DNA from: Isoetes taiwanensis
Taxonomy: Eukaryota; Streptophyta; Lycopodiopsida; Isoetales; Isoetaceae
Direction: 5' to 3'
DNA: 64,000 nt
Assembly (NCBI GenBank): GCA_021234155.1
Contig: JAJEKV010000109.1
Coordinates: 650,252-714,251, forward strand
The translations under genes were made by a program, and so were the position numbers. Below are positions 24,996-36,194 of the stretch, one piece after another; position 1 is the stretch's first letter, and each line of letters begins with the position of its first letter. Below the pieces are notes generated by a model. The model was given only the letters and a program-made list of their open reading frames with translations. It had not been told where the DNA came from and did no database searches.

Positions 24996-26180
24996 TCCAA
25001 TTAGTTGGGCAGACTTCCTTTGCCTTATCTATTCCCTTATATCGCTGGACTTGGATAGGATGAGTGCCCAGTCAAATTTCATGTTCTGCTGCACAACCAA
25101 GCTTCAGCGTCTAGCTAAATCTTCTGTTAAATCTTCTGCTCAGTGTAACCAAGCTTTTGCTATGAACTAGAATCACATCTATCGCTTCTACAGAATTCGT
25201 TTAGAGCAAGACATACCGGCAAGAAAGCCCAGAGCTTTACTGTTGAGAATTTGCACTAAATTGAAGCTTGGATATGCCTAGCAACTATTTAAATACTGAA
25301 ATCGGCAGCCAGCATCCAAGATTTATTGAATTTCATGCTTATAGCCAAGGTGCAGCACAAGTCGGCTGGTTTTGCTTCGACTTACAGTTCGCTCATTTAT
25401 TATTTGTTTATGTACAGGTCGGCAACAAGACAGATCCAGTTTCCGGCATTAAGTCCCACCCACGTCAATTCAATGTAAAATCCGTTAGTTTTATCCATCC
25501 GGCTGTTTTTAGCAGGTCAATGATGTGGCCTATCCAATAATATAACTATTTAAACATATTTACATCATAACAAGGATTATTGATACGAATACCATCTTTT
25601 ACTAACTTATGGTGACCACGGCTGCTGCTATTGCCAATGAGATTGATGCCTGCCAGACCCACTATAGCACTGAGTTTACTTAGAAGCTGAATTTGCTGAG
25701 ATAACCAGGCAGGCTCATATTTGCAAAACATTCTCATGCCTGGATTTTGCTGAGATAACCACGAGTTGAAGTTGATGTTAGCTTATAAAATCTATGAACT
25801 TTTAATCTGAAGTTTATGTGTTCTACTTGTCTATCTATTACATTTGGTTGCATTAATCTTAGAGCAGAATATAATATTTAAATACAACTTGCCAGGAAAC
25901 ACCCTATTTGAATGTTAATTTCTATATGTGAACCTTTCAAAATTAAATATTTATGTATATTTGCGACACCGAGTTTGTTGTCTCTTCCTTGGCATAATAG
26001 AAATAACACCTGCCATCTCACCTACTTGCACGTTTCCTGAAAATTTGCATCATTCTATTAAAAAAAATCGTAATATTCAAGAAATTTGCGTTCATTTCGG
26101 AGGCATATGGACTTAGGGAAAGTCCATATATAATGAAACTGTGCTTAATCAGTTGATGTGCCTATTTGGACTGGTCCCCA
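24996..26180. other. Intergenic, no gene supported
   Basis: A 90-codon frame at 25,268-25,540 has no recognisable motif. The rest is AT-rich with stops in all frames. Confidence 0.35.
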
Positions 26181-26189
26181 AATTGTTAA

Positions 26190-26886
26190 TGCACAACGTC
26201 TTGTGCATTCGTTATATCAAAAGCTGGTTGATGTTGACATTGTCCCCTCGGGGTTTGGTTGGCGACTCGCATTCCCCCTCCTCGATTAGGCGTATGTGGT
26301 CCCGGTGCGGAATAAATGCTTTGCATCCCAAAGTTTCTACCTTATGGTGGCAACTCCTTCCACGGATGTCTGCGGGTTAATGTCTTTGGTTCATAAGTTT
26401 TATCCCGCATTTGGAACTCCCGCCTGTGTATGGCGGCAAGTTGAGTATCGAGCCTTTGCTTTTTCTATGTGACCAAGTTGACCGGTTTGGTCATGGTTAC
26501 TATCTCTCTTCCATGTGGTCTTGACTAGCGGCAGGTGCTTCTTGCCATTTATCCTTCCACTTGGAGCGACTTGCGACAACAGGCTTTCCAGCTTAATTGG
26601 TGGTTGTTGTGGTCTATTTGGAAAAGAAGGCGAATGTATATCTTGAAGGGCTTATCAATTCTTTGTCAACCAACTTCTTCGCAGAGGCCTTAAGATAGAT
26701 TGGTGAAGGCATACTTATGTTTCGGCTTGCTCACGAGAAAAAGCGTTTGATTTTGAGGAATATTTGGGTATCTTATCTTATGCATAGACATGCTACACTC
26801 GGTGGATTATCTTTGTCTGCTTTGAGATTTTATTCTGTCTCTGCATCTATGTGTGTGTATTTCTTCGGAATTTTGAATAAGGTTTT

Positions 26887-26917
<31 letters not shown>
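26190..26917 (+). mobile_element. L1-type LINE 3' end with poly(A)
   Basis: A frameshifted C-terminal zf-RVT-like segment (LHPKVSTLWWQLLPR), then FQLNWWLLWSIWKRRRMYIL, which fits the LLWxIWKxRN region downstream of zf-RVT in plant L1 proteins. It ends in an uninterrupted A27 run (26,891-26,917). It lacks RT and endonuclease, as expected for a severely 5'-truncated insertion. The long pure A tail suggests it is younger than the 19-22 kb copy. Confidence 0.7.
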
Positions 26918-27760
26918 CACTCTTAGTTTCTTGGCAAGACAATAAAACACTTAATCTTGATGATGATGTCTTCAATGTTGGGACTTCAATCCTTGGGGTA
27001 AATAAGATTTTATTCTTCAAAGGATCTTAATTTCTTGAATACTTGAGAATATTTAGGAGCATATGTCTATGTTCAAGGTTTCCTTCATGGATATTAATTT
27101 TGACAATAACAATACTCTGAGGCCTTAATGCTTGGTGATTTGATATGTTTATGAGTTTTGCATTTCTTATAATTGACTTTGGTAACTTCTTTTTATAGAG
27201 GTGAACATACCTTATGTCACCAAATTATACATAAATTTAGTAGTTATGTCTCTAGCCTTGAGATGAATTTATTTGAGAGCTGTTGTTATTGGCATGCCCG
27301 ACCATTATTTGTCCCAATTTATGTGCAATATGATTCTAGAAAATTGATATAATTTGAAATCGAGGAACCTTCATATGGATTCATTTGAAAACGATTGTTG
27401 TTGGCATGTTAGCTAGATGTTTTCCCAAGTTATATACAATATGGTTCCAAAAAATGACAATTCAAGATGGATTTATTTAAGGCATTATTTTCACACTTTT
27501 GTTCCAATTTATGTACAACTTGGTTCAAGAGACAAGTCATTTGATGAGGAGACTTATTCTTCATTAGCAGTGTTTTTTTGTGTAAGAACAATGTACATCA
27601 ACCCTAAATTGTGAGGCATGAGAAAAAAGCTCGAGTATCTTTCAACTCATTAGTACAACACGTTATCATAGATACTCCATGCAAACTCTGCGTAAAAAGT
27701 TAGCGGTCTATTTTTGGAGCCCGATTTTTGCTAGCTTCTATTCCAAATTCAAACTAGAGA
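26918..27760. other. Intergenic, nothing recognised
   Basis: AT-rich. A TTTATGTGCAATATG / TATACAATATGGTTCCA word recurs at 27,320, 27,430 and 27,510, suggesting a weak ~100-bp periodicity. No gene seen. Confidence 0.35.
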
Positions 27761-27769
27761 AGGCTGCTT

Positions 27770-29840
27770 AACGGCTAGCTAATGGGAAGGCGGTGACCTC
27801 GATGGTATCGGAGGCGAGTTACTCAAGTGGGCGGGGCAGCGGCTTGTGCGGTCCTCACTACCACCATTCAACGAGCATTGCGGAGGGTTTCCCAAACAAT
27901 GGACCACAAAGCGGGGGTTGTTCCCATTCACAAGCGAGGCGACCCACCTTTGTCCAGGCCAATTCTGGGGCGATCATAGTGGATTCGATATTTGCCAAAG
28001 CGTAGGTGGCATTCTCGGCAGCGAGTTGACCCGTGGCGGGCGTAATGTCGAGAGCCCTCACCTGAAGCGAGGCTTTCGACCAGCCACTCAGCGATTGACC
28101 ATATCTTTCTGGCTGCGGGCGATTGAAGATAGGAATCATCAATTTGGACTTTATTCTTTGCTTTGTGGACCATAAAGGCTTTTGTCTGATCCCGGGGAAA
28201 AACTGTAGGCTAAGCTGCGTCAGCCGGGGGCTCCATTGCACAATGCGGGAAATGCCATATCTGAGTTGTATGAGTTGTTTTGCCGGGATCACGGTACGAG
28301 CCAAGCATTCACCGGTAGTATCGAGTCTAGGCGGGGTTGCCCCCCTCGCCAACACTTTTTGGCCTCTACATTGTCGGTTTAGAGCCACGGCTTACTTGAG
28401 CATGGGGGGATGGCATCTGACTTTGCACGGGTCATCCGCCCGGCTCATCTATCGCGGGCGATGTTGGCACTTTGGCCGGCACCCGAAGCTATGCGGTCTC
28501 ACTGGATGCCCTAGACACATTTTGTCGGGCCTCTGAGACATCGCAGCGTCAATCGGCCAAGACCGAGGAGGTTCTCATATCCTCTTCGCGTCCGCCGCAT
28601 GCCTCCTGCACTCACATATCGGGGGCGACTGTGGGCGTCCGCCCACCTACAAGTATCTAGGGGTGGAGTTCCCCTCCTGTTCGCTCTGGCGGGAAGCATC
28701 TATCCGGCTGGTGGCAGCCGGTAGGCGGCTTTATGCCATGTGAGAACAATGATCACCAGGCGAGCTATGATTGGGGCCATCGGTCACATCATTCAGGGCA
28801 GTCGAGCTGTCCTTACATGCGAGTCGAGGTTTGGGGGCGGTGCGTCTCTTGGCGACTGGAATGACTTGGGAAGGGGTGCGAAGGCATTTTAACCTACGGA
28901 GCACGCGGGGTGAAACCTTGTCCCCTATCGGATACGCTGCGAGGCTGGATTCTTGCGCTTGGTGAGCAGCCCTTGATAGACACATCGTCTATTTTGGAAA
29001 GTGGTTACTATGGGTGATGCTTTCGGCTCCTTTACAGCTTACTGTGGCCATGAGTGCGTGACTTAGAACTGTTGGAGGGTAAGAGATCGGTGGTTCGCCG
29101 GATGGAGCGTGCGGGGAACCTGAATCGTCTGTTGAAGCGCGTGACCCGATCGTGGCGACTGCGAGAATTACCCTAGATGCTTGTTTCTGGGCAAGCTCAC
29201 GGGACCCTATTGCTCTAGAAGCGGTCAAAATGGCCCATTACAAGGGGCACATCAACCAGGTGTTAGCAGGGGCCACGCTCTACACTGCGTTCCCATTTGC
29301 CCACAGCGGACTCATTTGCCTCCATTCGCGCGGTGCCCACCATCTTCGCGTCGAGGCGGGCGGGGGGATTGGGGAACCCGCCGACGAGGGAGCTCTGTCG
29401 GTCTTTGTCAAGCGGGTGCCATTGAGGATGAGTCTCACACTTTCGAGTTGCCCGGTGTTGGTCGGATGGGGCCGATCGCTCCTTAAAATGCGGTGGACGC
29501 GTGCCCTTGCATTTTGGCGATGAACACGCCGTCGATGCGTGCCACAGGGTCATACATCGAGGAGTGCTTGGACTGCTGAGGTCACATTTGCCCCTTTGTT
29601 TGTCCGTGACTAGGCACTACGGGGGTGGTGCATATTTGTATATATTGGGATGTTTACGCATTTTATATGATTACGTACGTTTGTCGGTGATTCTTTGCCG
29701 GTTTTCCCTCGAAAACCCGCTTGGTGGGGGTTTTTAATCGAGGCGATAATCAAGCACGCGTTTTTTGTATTGGGTCCCATAGGCCGATTGGTCTCCGTGG
29801 GCGATAAAAGTACCTTCCTTCCTTCCTTCCTTCCTTAACC
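27770..29840 (+). mobile_element. LINE-E copy, 5'-truncated and decayed
   Basis: Aligns by eye with the RT-to-3'-end part of the LINE at 51-56 kb: start of RT near 27,790; an RRGCPP box (for RQGCP) near 28,330; RLIY then, one frame over, AGDV in place of ADDV near 28,445-28,465; and a C-terminal IEDESHTFE segment near 29,430. The 3' UTR hairpin TTTTCCCTCGAAAACCC is near 29,700, and CCGTGGGCGATAAAA near 29,806 is followed by (CTTC)n. GC content is much higher than in the flanks. YADD decay and many frameshifts make it inactive. Confidence 0.8.
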
Positions 29841-30790
29841 TTGGAATCAAAATTGTCAAGGTATTGAAAAAAATCTGCGATCGTGGAACCATTATAATGA
29901 TGAAACTAGGTGCTCCAAGGTGGCATTGAAGCGGTAAAAATAAAGTTTTACTCAGTAAAAGCGTGATGGAGATTTATTTAGGTAGAGAAGTTGTAGTTCA
30001 CAATATAGAAATTAATAGCCTCATATATTAACTTGAAAATTTGCTACGGGTAAAATTTCTGTAGTTATCCCAGAAAAAGTGCCTTTAGAAATCACAACTT
30101 GACGTTTAGGAAATCGCCCTTACGATCTCGGCAAGAAGCAGTAGCTTCTTCAACAATTAAAATACTTCCACAGACCGCATATGGGAATTTGCATGTGGTT
30201 TGACAACTAAAATACTTCTACAAATCGCGCCATTCGTGTGGGAACTTGCATGTGGTTTTTGATGTATGGCTTTAATGGATTTGTGAAGCAAAATATAAGA
30301 ATCATTATTTGAAAAAGGAAATAAATGTTGAAGCAAGAATAAGCAAACAAACATCAAACAAGCAAAAGAATTGTCTGGAAAGATCCTTTTCAATTGCCAT
30401 ATCTGCCATAGAAAAACAAAAACAATAGGACTATTTTACCTCATAACTATTTGCATTACAGGATGCAGTTGCCATTGTTTCTGACAAGTAGAAGATTTCA
30501 GACAACACTCAGTGGGCAAAGAGATATGTATGCGGCAGCTATAATGGGGGTTGTAAAACCTCTGAGAATCGAGTAATGTCATGCTCGATGATGTTCAATG
30601 CGCATAATCATCCTTCCTTGGAGTCCCAACAATTTTGAAAAAAATGCAACATACTTAGATAAAGGGAAACTTGGTGAGGAATCTTTCAACTAAGCGCCAA
30701 AATCCCCTTGATTTGAAAGGAGAAATGTTGGCGGTGGCCTTGGCTGTAGGGATAAATTTCTTGTATATATAAACATGGGTGCGTTTTTTG
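29841..30790. other. Intergenic, nothing recognised
   Basis: A weak direct repeat (AAAATACTTCYACARA-CGC, then GGGAAYTTGCATGTGGTTT) occurs near 30,160 and 30,210. No gene seen. Confidence 0.4.
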
Positions 30791-30796
30791 GAAATA

Positions 30797-31043
30797 TGAG
30801 GGGTAACACTGCGGAGCAGGGTGTTATCCCTCGTTCAACAAACCCCAAGAGGTTTATGGTGGTTTTCTAGTGGTTTCCATAACAAGCTAGTGTTTATGGT
30901 CATTTGGCATAATAAACTAGGTGTTTATGTGCGTTCAATGATGTATACAAAATTTCATTCTAGTTCCAATTTTGTGGAAGGCTTGCCGACATGCGTCGGC
31001 GTGGCGGCATGCCTAGCCAGAAAATTGAAACTAGAATGAAATT
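30797..31043. repeat. Two inverted repeats
   Basis: First: GAGGGGTAACAC (from 30,797) pairs with GTGTTATCCCTC (to about 30,832), loop 11 nt. Second: 30,951-30,973 pairs with 31,021-31,043 with one mismatch in 23. Its 47-nt loop is GC-rich and itself self-complementary (GCCGAC...GTCGGC). Either could be a small foldback transposon remnant. Confidence 0.7.
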
Positions 31044-31207
31044 CTTTGTTATGAAACTTTGGGTAGGAGCAAGTGCGTAAATCTGCCGGGTAACAAGCGG
31101 TTAGAATCTTTGGTAAAAAGAGCAAAAATGCAAGTAAAATTGCGAGAATGCAAGTGAAAATTTGGGGCGAGGGAAGATTAGTGGCATTGAGGGTTTAGAA
31201 CTCTAAC

Positions 31208-31213
31208 CACGTG
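31208..31213. promoter_or_regulatory. G-box hexamer
   Basis: CACGTG in ACCACGTGTTAGG. A second one lies at 31,694-31,699 (ACACGTGGCA, ABRE-like core). CACGTG is bound by plant bZIP and bHLH factors, but a 6-mer occurs often by chance and no downstream gene is confirmed. Confidence 0.25.
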
Positions 31214-31564
31214 TTAGGATGGGATTCCACGATTGGGACATTTAATTCCTCCTATCAAAACTTTACGTTATGTGGAATGGAAATGGGAAGGCATTCTTGT
31301 GGGTCCCACAGCCAATCCGATCTTGAGTCGTAACGGCAACAGAATGCGACCCCTTTCCTTTACTGACGTCAATGTAAAGCTTGGCCCGGATTCTGCGGGG
31401 TTTCCTTGAGGCGATTTGTCATTACGCCAAAAGAATGATTCAAGAAAATGACGTGAAGGTTGATCCACCTACCCAACCAATGGCTGAGATTTGATTTCAG
31501 CTATAAAACTGGGACAGTTGTTAAGGGATACTCCACTTCTAGGTGGACGTCATTTGTATAAAGG

Positions 31565-31635
31565 AAAGGCCCCCTGGCCTGTTTTCTGCCAGGGAAAGCT
31601 GGCCGACCGGGCAGAAAACAGGCCAGGGGGCCTTT
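31565..31635. repeat. Strong 26-bp GC-rich hairpin
   Basis: Arms 31,565-31,590 and 31,610-31,635 are perfectly complementary over 26 bp (AAAGGCCCCCTGGCC... pairs with ...GGCCAGGGGGCCTTT), with a 19-nt loop. It would be one of the most stable short hairpins in the window. Further smaller inverted pairs follow: AGAATGTCGGG/CCCGACATTCT (31,716 and about 31,823) and ACCCCGG/CCGGGGT (about 31,871-31,894). Confidence 0.85.
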
Positions 31636-32024
31636 GCCCTAACGTAAAAACAGGGTAGGCGAAATTCTGCCGCGTCCGCCAATCATGCGTTAACACGTGG
31701 CATATCTTCTTTTAAAGAATGTCGGGCGCTTTTTGGGTTACGAACAGTGAAGTTTTTACGGCAGTTTTTACTGTGCATTCTGTACATAAACACAGATTTC
31801 ACCCGAGAGAATCGCGTTTAACCCGACATTCTTGCCGTTTTTCACTGCGCAGAAGCGTCGGCACAGCTTCCACCCCGGAATTTAAGCCCCGGGGTGTTTC
31901 TTGTAATAACTAAAGGCACACTCTGTTTAACTTTTAGATCAGAATTTTTCGACTTTTGGCAATAGAAAAATAAATGCTCACTGTTCTACCGGATAGCACA
32001 CCCGGACCAGCCCTCTCATGATGT

Positions 32025-32620
32025 TAATCCGCATGCAAAAAGGTATGTCGCTTTGCTCCCTTTGCTCAAATCTCTGCCGGAAAAGAAACACGGCTGCATC
32101 GTCTAGAGTTCTTGGGCTTTAAATTTAGCTGGAACACATAAGCGGATGCCTTCTCTATTTTCTAAGTGTTGTGGCCGCTTATTTGTGATACTCCTGCCTG
32201 CTGTATGAATTTTCATTTTAAATAACTGCTCCTGTGATTGTGAATCAACCATATCCGAACAGGGGAATTACAAGAGCCTAGCTCTTAGATCTGTTTAGAA
32301 GAGCTGGCCTGGATCTTAATGCCTTGTGTAGAATGGACGGAGAATCGGTTGCCCAACCTACCAAGCAATTTTTGGAAGAGATTGTTGAGAGGTATAATCT
32401 GGACTCAGCAATACCTGCACCAATTCTCACAGCCAAGAAGCATACTGGATTGAGTATGCCGACTGGAGTTAAAGATTCTTTACAACTGCTGGTGAGCTCT
32501 AGCAAGGAAGCACCATGCCCTGAGATCACTAATGTTGCTGAAAATTCTGAAGCTGAAGATAATATTGATGGAGATCCTGAAGAGAGTGATCACATCAGCA
32601 TAATCAGGTCATCAAACTGC
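32025..32620 (+). pseudogene. Unassigned exon pair (gene fragment?)
   Basis: An ATG with a 7-codon frame (near 32,020) runs into GTATGT, a good donor. From about 32,280, after a possible acceptor CCTAG, a protein-like frame reads LLDLFRRAGLDLNALC, then LEEIVERYNLDSAIPAP, ending in an acidic ENSEAEDNIDGDPEESD stretch near 32,590. Composition and codon pattern look genuine, but I do not recognise the family. The frame closes beyond the palindrome at 32,614, so the fragment is probably truncated there. Confidence 0.35.
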
Positions 32621-32700
32621 TATTGTTTGCATTCCAGTCTGACAATGTACATTGTCAGACTGGATATATAATCAGATTGGAATGCAAAGAATAGCAGTTT
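32614..32700. repeat. Palindromic hairpin with 32-bp perfect core
   Basis: Positions 32,633-32,648 and 32,649-32,664 form a loopless perfect palindrome (half-site TCCAGTCTGACAATGT). Outer arms 32,614-32,632 and about 32,680-32,700 (AAACTGCTATT.TTTGCATTCC and its complement) extend it, with a ~14-nt asymmetry on the right. It lies at the end of the unassigned exon frame. Confidence 0.85.
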
Positions 32701-32809
32701 AATGTGCAAATGGAGAGGATTTACTTGTTATTCCTCCTCTGCCTGGAGCACTGGGAGATGAATTATGCAAATGCCAAGGTCTGCAGTATACGATATTAAG
32801 TTTTAATAG

Positions 32810-34390
32810 TCTAAATGGTTCAATTGATGCATGTGTTGGTTCGCTTTCTGCTCTTATCCATGAATTAACAGGTCACATTCAAGCGAGTTGGCTAACTGTT
32901 CTTGTCTCAAGTATTTGATTTTTGAAGAGTAACGCTAACAGGGACTATAGCAAGGGATCTAGGTAACTTGTACTGTCTCTTAAAGGTGTCTCTTTTTATA
33001 AAACTTATCTGGCAACATTTCAAGTGGGTTGTTCCACAACTGCTCCGCCCTCAAGTACCTACATCTCAGTGAGAATAGCATTGCAGGCAACATTCCAGTT
33101 GAGCAAGACAAATGCACAGGTCTTGATGGGATTGATCTTAGTGACAATTATTTCGTATGCAATATTCCAAGGGGAGTTGAGTAAATGTTCTGCTCTCAAT
33201 ATTTGTATCTCAATCAGAAGGGTCTCATAGGTACCATATCAAAGGAGCTAGGCAAATGCACTGCCCTTCGGTGGTTGAAGCTTGGTTGGAAACATCTGAT
33301 AGGCAATATTCCAAAGGAGTTAGGTAACTGTTCTGCCCTCCAATCCTTGAATCTGTATAGAAATAAAATTTCCGGTAGCATCGAGTGGATTGTTTACCAA
33401 TGGCTCTGCTCTTCAAGACTTAATTTTTCATGGTAATAATTTGTCAGGCAGTATCCCTCGCAAGTTGGGCAACCTTTCTTGCTTACGCCATCTGTCACTA
33501 TTCGATAATAAACTAACAGGTAATATTCAATTAAGCTAAGCAAATGTTCTGCTCTTGTATACTTATACCTTGAAGATAGTAATTTGATTGGAAATGTGCC
33601 AAATGAGCTTGCTGATCTCTCATCACTCGCTATTTTGCACCTTTCACACATTAGTTTGACAGGTAACATTCAGACTTAAGCAAGACTCTAGGACATGTTT
33701 ATCTGGACAATAATAAATTGGCAGGTGGGATACCTATTGTGCTGGGAAATGGATCTTTTAAATTTCTGCTTTATTTGTCATTCTATAACAACTGGCTTAA
33801 TGGAGGAATACCATTTAGGTAGTATTCCAATTGAGCTAAGCAATGTATACTTAACCTTGAAGATCGTAATTTGACTGGAAATGTGCCAAATGAGTTTGCT
33901 AATCTTTCATCACTCGCTATTTTGCACCTCTCAAACATTAGTCTGACAGCTAGCTTTCCAGATTTAAGCAAGACTCTAGGGACGTTCATCTGGACGATAA
34001 TAAATTGGCAGGTGGGATACCTATTGAGCTGGTAAACAGATCACTTAAATTTCTGCTTTATTTGTCACTCTATAATAACAGGCTTAATGGAGGATACCAT
34101 CTGGCATCAATGTTTCAGAGGTCCCATTCATACAATTACAAAATAATCAGTTGGTACGACGAATTCCAAGCTTGGGGTTTGGCAATGAAACCGCATTGTG
34201 GCAGATTTCAGCAATTCGAAATTGTGCAATCTTGATGTTGTTCTCTACCTCAACCTGGCATACAATAATCTAGAAGGCACAATTCCTAAAATGTATTGTT
34301 AATTTACAAATATTACAATTCTAGATTTGTCAAACAATAAATTTACATACAGACTTCCTGGAGATCTCAAAGGACTTACCTTGCTTTATT
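32810..34390 (+). pseudogene. Leucine-rich-repeat receptor ectodomain remnant
   Basis: Repeated 24-residue plant extracellular LRR units are readable in shifting frames: LHLSENSIAGNIPVE (about 33,060), GKCTALRWLKLGW and IGNIPKELGNCSALQSLNLY (about 33,250-33,350), LSGSIPRKLGNLSCLRHLSL (about 33,450), and LYLNLAYNNLEGTIPK / LDLSNNKFTYRLPGDL (about 34,240-34,370). The IPxxLGN..xLxxLxL consensus is that of LRR receptor kinases and receptor-like proteins, which sense ligands at the plasma membrane. Stops and shifts are frequent. No signal peptide, transmembrane or kinase segment was found. An internal ~290-bp tandem duplication added repeats. Confidence 0.8.
33515..34100 (+). repeat. ~290-bp tandem duplication within the LRR remnant
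   Basis: The block containing CTTGAAGATAGTAATTTGA, TGGAAATGTGCCAAATGAG, AAGCAAGACTCTAGG and AATTGGCAGGTGGGATACC (33,515-33,812) recurs at 33,815-34,100 in the same order with scattered substitutions and small indels. It postdates loss of the frame or was itself disruptive. Confidence 0.85.
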
Positions 34391-34905
34391 TCTACTATGA
34401 GTTCAAGTTCTACTGCACCCATGCTTCTGTGAGAAATACATTAAATGAACCTATTGACATCTGAATTACCAAGATGCATATAGAACATTTGCTTACTACT
34501 CAATAATATCACCAAAGGCGATTGGGGGCGCAATGCCAAGTCAGTGCAAACCCGCCAGCAGATGGATTTGAAGATGTCATAATCTCTGGCGCTTTATACC
34601 TAATCTACATTGAAACATATATAGCGCAATTCCATGTGCAATGGGAGAACGAGTTCAATAGCACCCATCTAACATATGAGCATGGGAACACAAGGCAATA
34701 GTGCAGGTTCCAATTTTGAATGCTCTCAAATTGATACACACTTTCGCAGCTGACCAAGGAATGGGTCCGCTCAATTGATTGTGGGACACATCAAACCATG
34801 ATTGCCATGCCATTTTTAGCAACAATCCTATCCGTCCAGGTTCATTTGATGTGCTTCTCACGAAGCATGGGTGCAGTAGAACTTGAACTCATAGTAGAAA
34901 TAATA
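34390..34905. repeat. Inverted duplication of LRR sequence
   Basis: 34,390-34,452 is the reverse complement of 34,838-34,905 (shared core GCATGGGTGCAGTAGAACTT) with a few differences. Between the arms, the minus strand carries an LRR piece, FDVSHNQLSGPIP (34,655-34,861). If transcribed, the region could form a ~60-bp stem with a ~385-nt loop. Confidence 0.8.
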
Positions 34906-34925
34906 TGGAACTTTGTGTCCTTGCA

Positions 34926-35566
34926 GGCAAAAGCTTACACAACAAGAGTTGGAGCTGGCTCTTATCCTATTGAGTTGTTTGAGAATGCTGCAGAGGAACT
35001 TCAAAGCTGCAGGTTATGAATATGGAACAACTACCGGTCGCATACGATGTTGTGGCTGGTTGGGTATGATTGCATTGAAGTATTCTTGTGAAATCAATGG
35101 CTTCATATCACTCAGTTTTACAAACCTTGATGTGCTTTCGTACCTTCCTAAGTTGAAACTAGGTATTGCATATGAGGACCACTCTGGAAAGCAAATCTCT
35201 TCCTATCCGCAGACCTTGAGGTTCTTGGCAAAGTGAAGGTATGTGTTTCTTGATCTAAATAAAAGTAGCATGGCATGCGTAAAGTTAGATTTCAGTTCAA
35301 TTTCCTTCTCTAAGATCATTTGTGGTTATAGATAACCTCATGAAGCGGAAATACATGAACAACGGTTTTAATACATGTCGATTAATGCTTTTGCAGGTTA
35401 AATATGAAGTTCTACCTAGTGGGAGGTCTGACAGAAGCAAAGTGAGAAAATTTAACGACCTGCCTTTAGCTGCGCAGACATATGTAAGAAGGATAGAAGA
35501 GGTGTGCCATTTAGATTCATTGGGGTGGGCCCTGGTCGGGATGCTCTTATTACAAAGGATTCATAA
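34926..35566 (+). pseudogene. Adenylosuccinate synthetase, last two exons only
   Basis: Adenylosuccinate synthetase joins IMP and aspartate using GTP in AMP biosynthesis. Exon 1 (after ...TTGCAG at 34,925) reads AKAYTTRVGAGSYPIELF, EYGTTTGRIRCCGWLGMIAL and TNLDVLSYLPKLKLGIAY, then one frame over ADLEVLGKVK with donor GTATGT at 35,239. Exon 2 (from 35,397) reads KYEVLPSGRSD, VRKFNDLPLAAQTYVRRIEE, then shifted GVGPGRDALITKDS and stop (35,564-35,566). These match the conserved C-terminal third of the enzyme, including the TTTGRxRRCGW loop. The N-terminal two thirds are absent, with LRR debris directly upstream. At least three frame breaks make it a non-functional fragment. Confidence 0.88.
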
Positions 35567-35666
35567 GTTATTTTCTATTTGAAAAAGAAGATACCTACTT
35601 GGTCGTCGGGATGCTCTTATTATCCCAAAGGATTCCATAAGTTATCTTCTATTTGAAAAGAAGATC
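35535..35666 (+). repeat. ~66-bp tandem duplication at the 3' end of the exon
   Basis: GGTCGGGATGCTCTTATTA... through ...CTATTTGAAAAAGAAGAT (from 35,535) is repeated from about 35,600 (GTCGGGATGCTCTTATTATC) with small indels. It copies the conserved GRDAL codons and the stop region. Confidence 0.8.
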
Positions 35667-35859
35667 TCTATTATTTTTGCAGCAAAAGTAACTTCAGAAC
35701 AAGTATTTCCAATAACACGCGTTCTTTTCTTATTTCTACTGGCAAAAGCTGGAAAAAATCGCTGCAAGACGAAGATGGCTTGGAAATCCATGCTCAATTT
35801 TTGAAAACTCAAGACTTGGAGGGCTCGAAAATTAGATTCTAGGTAATAGAACTGAAATT

Positions 35860-35995
35860 GGCGATCTGGGTGATTTGTCACTACTCTCATACCCACATCC
35901 CGACCTTTTAGTTCCATCTGGCAATCTGGGTGATCCGTCACTACTCTCATACCCACATCCGACCTTTTAGTTCCATCCCGACCTTTTAGTTCATC
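35860..35995 (+). repeat. ~63-bp tandem duplication
   Basis: CAATCTGGGTGATCCGTCAC with CTACTCTCATACCCACATCC and GACCTTTTAGTTCCATC occurs twice in tandem (about 35,862 and 35,925), followed by a third partial GACCTTTTAGTTCATC. No coding sense. Confidence 0.8.
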
Positions 35996-36194
35996 CCAAA
36001 TCTGCAAAATCCCTCTTCAGGTTGCTTCAGGTCATCTTCCATTTGCCAGAGCAAGTTTTGTTTAAATTTGCAAAACTTTCTTCATCATACGCAGCAAAAA
36101 ATTGTCCATTGAATGCTAATCTGATGTTCGGATCAATATTTCGCCTGCTAATTTAGAAGAAATGAAGCAGAGTTCATTTGCAACCGTAAATTCG

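Noticed and set aside
27858-28388. 176-codon minus-strand frame
   Set aside because: Antisense shadow of the GC-rich LINE-E reverse transcriptase region on the plus strand.
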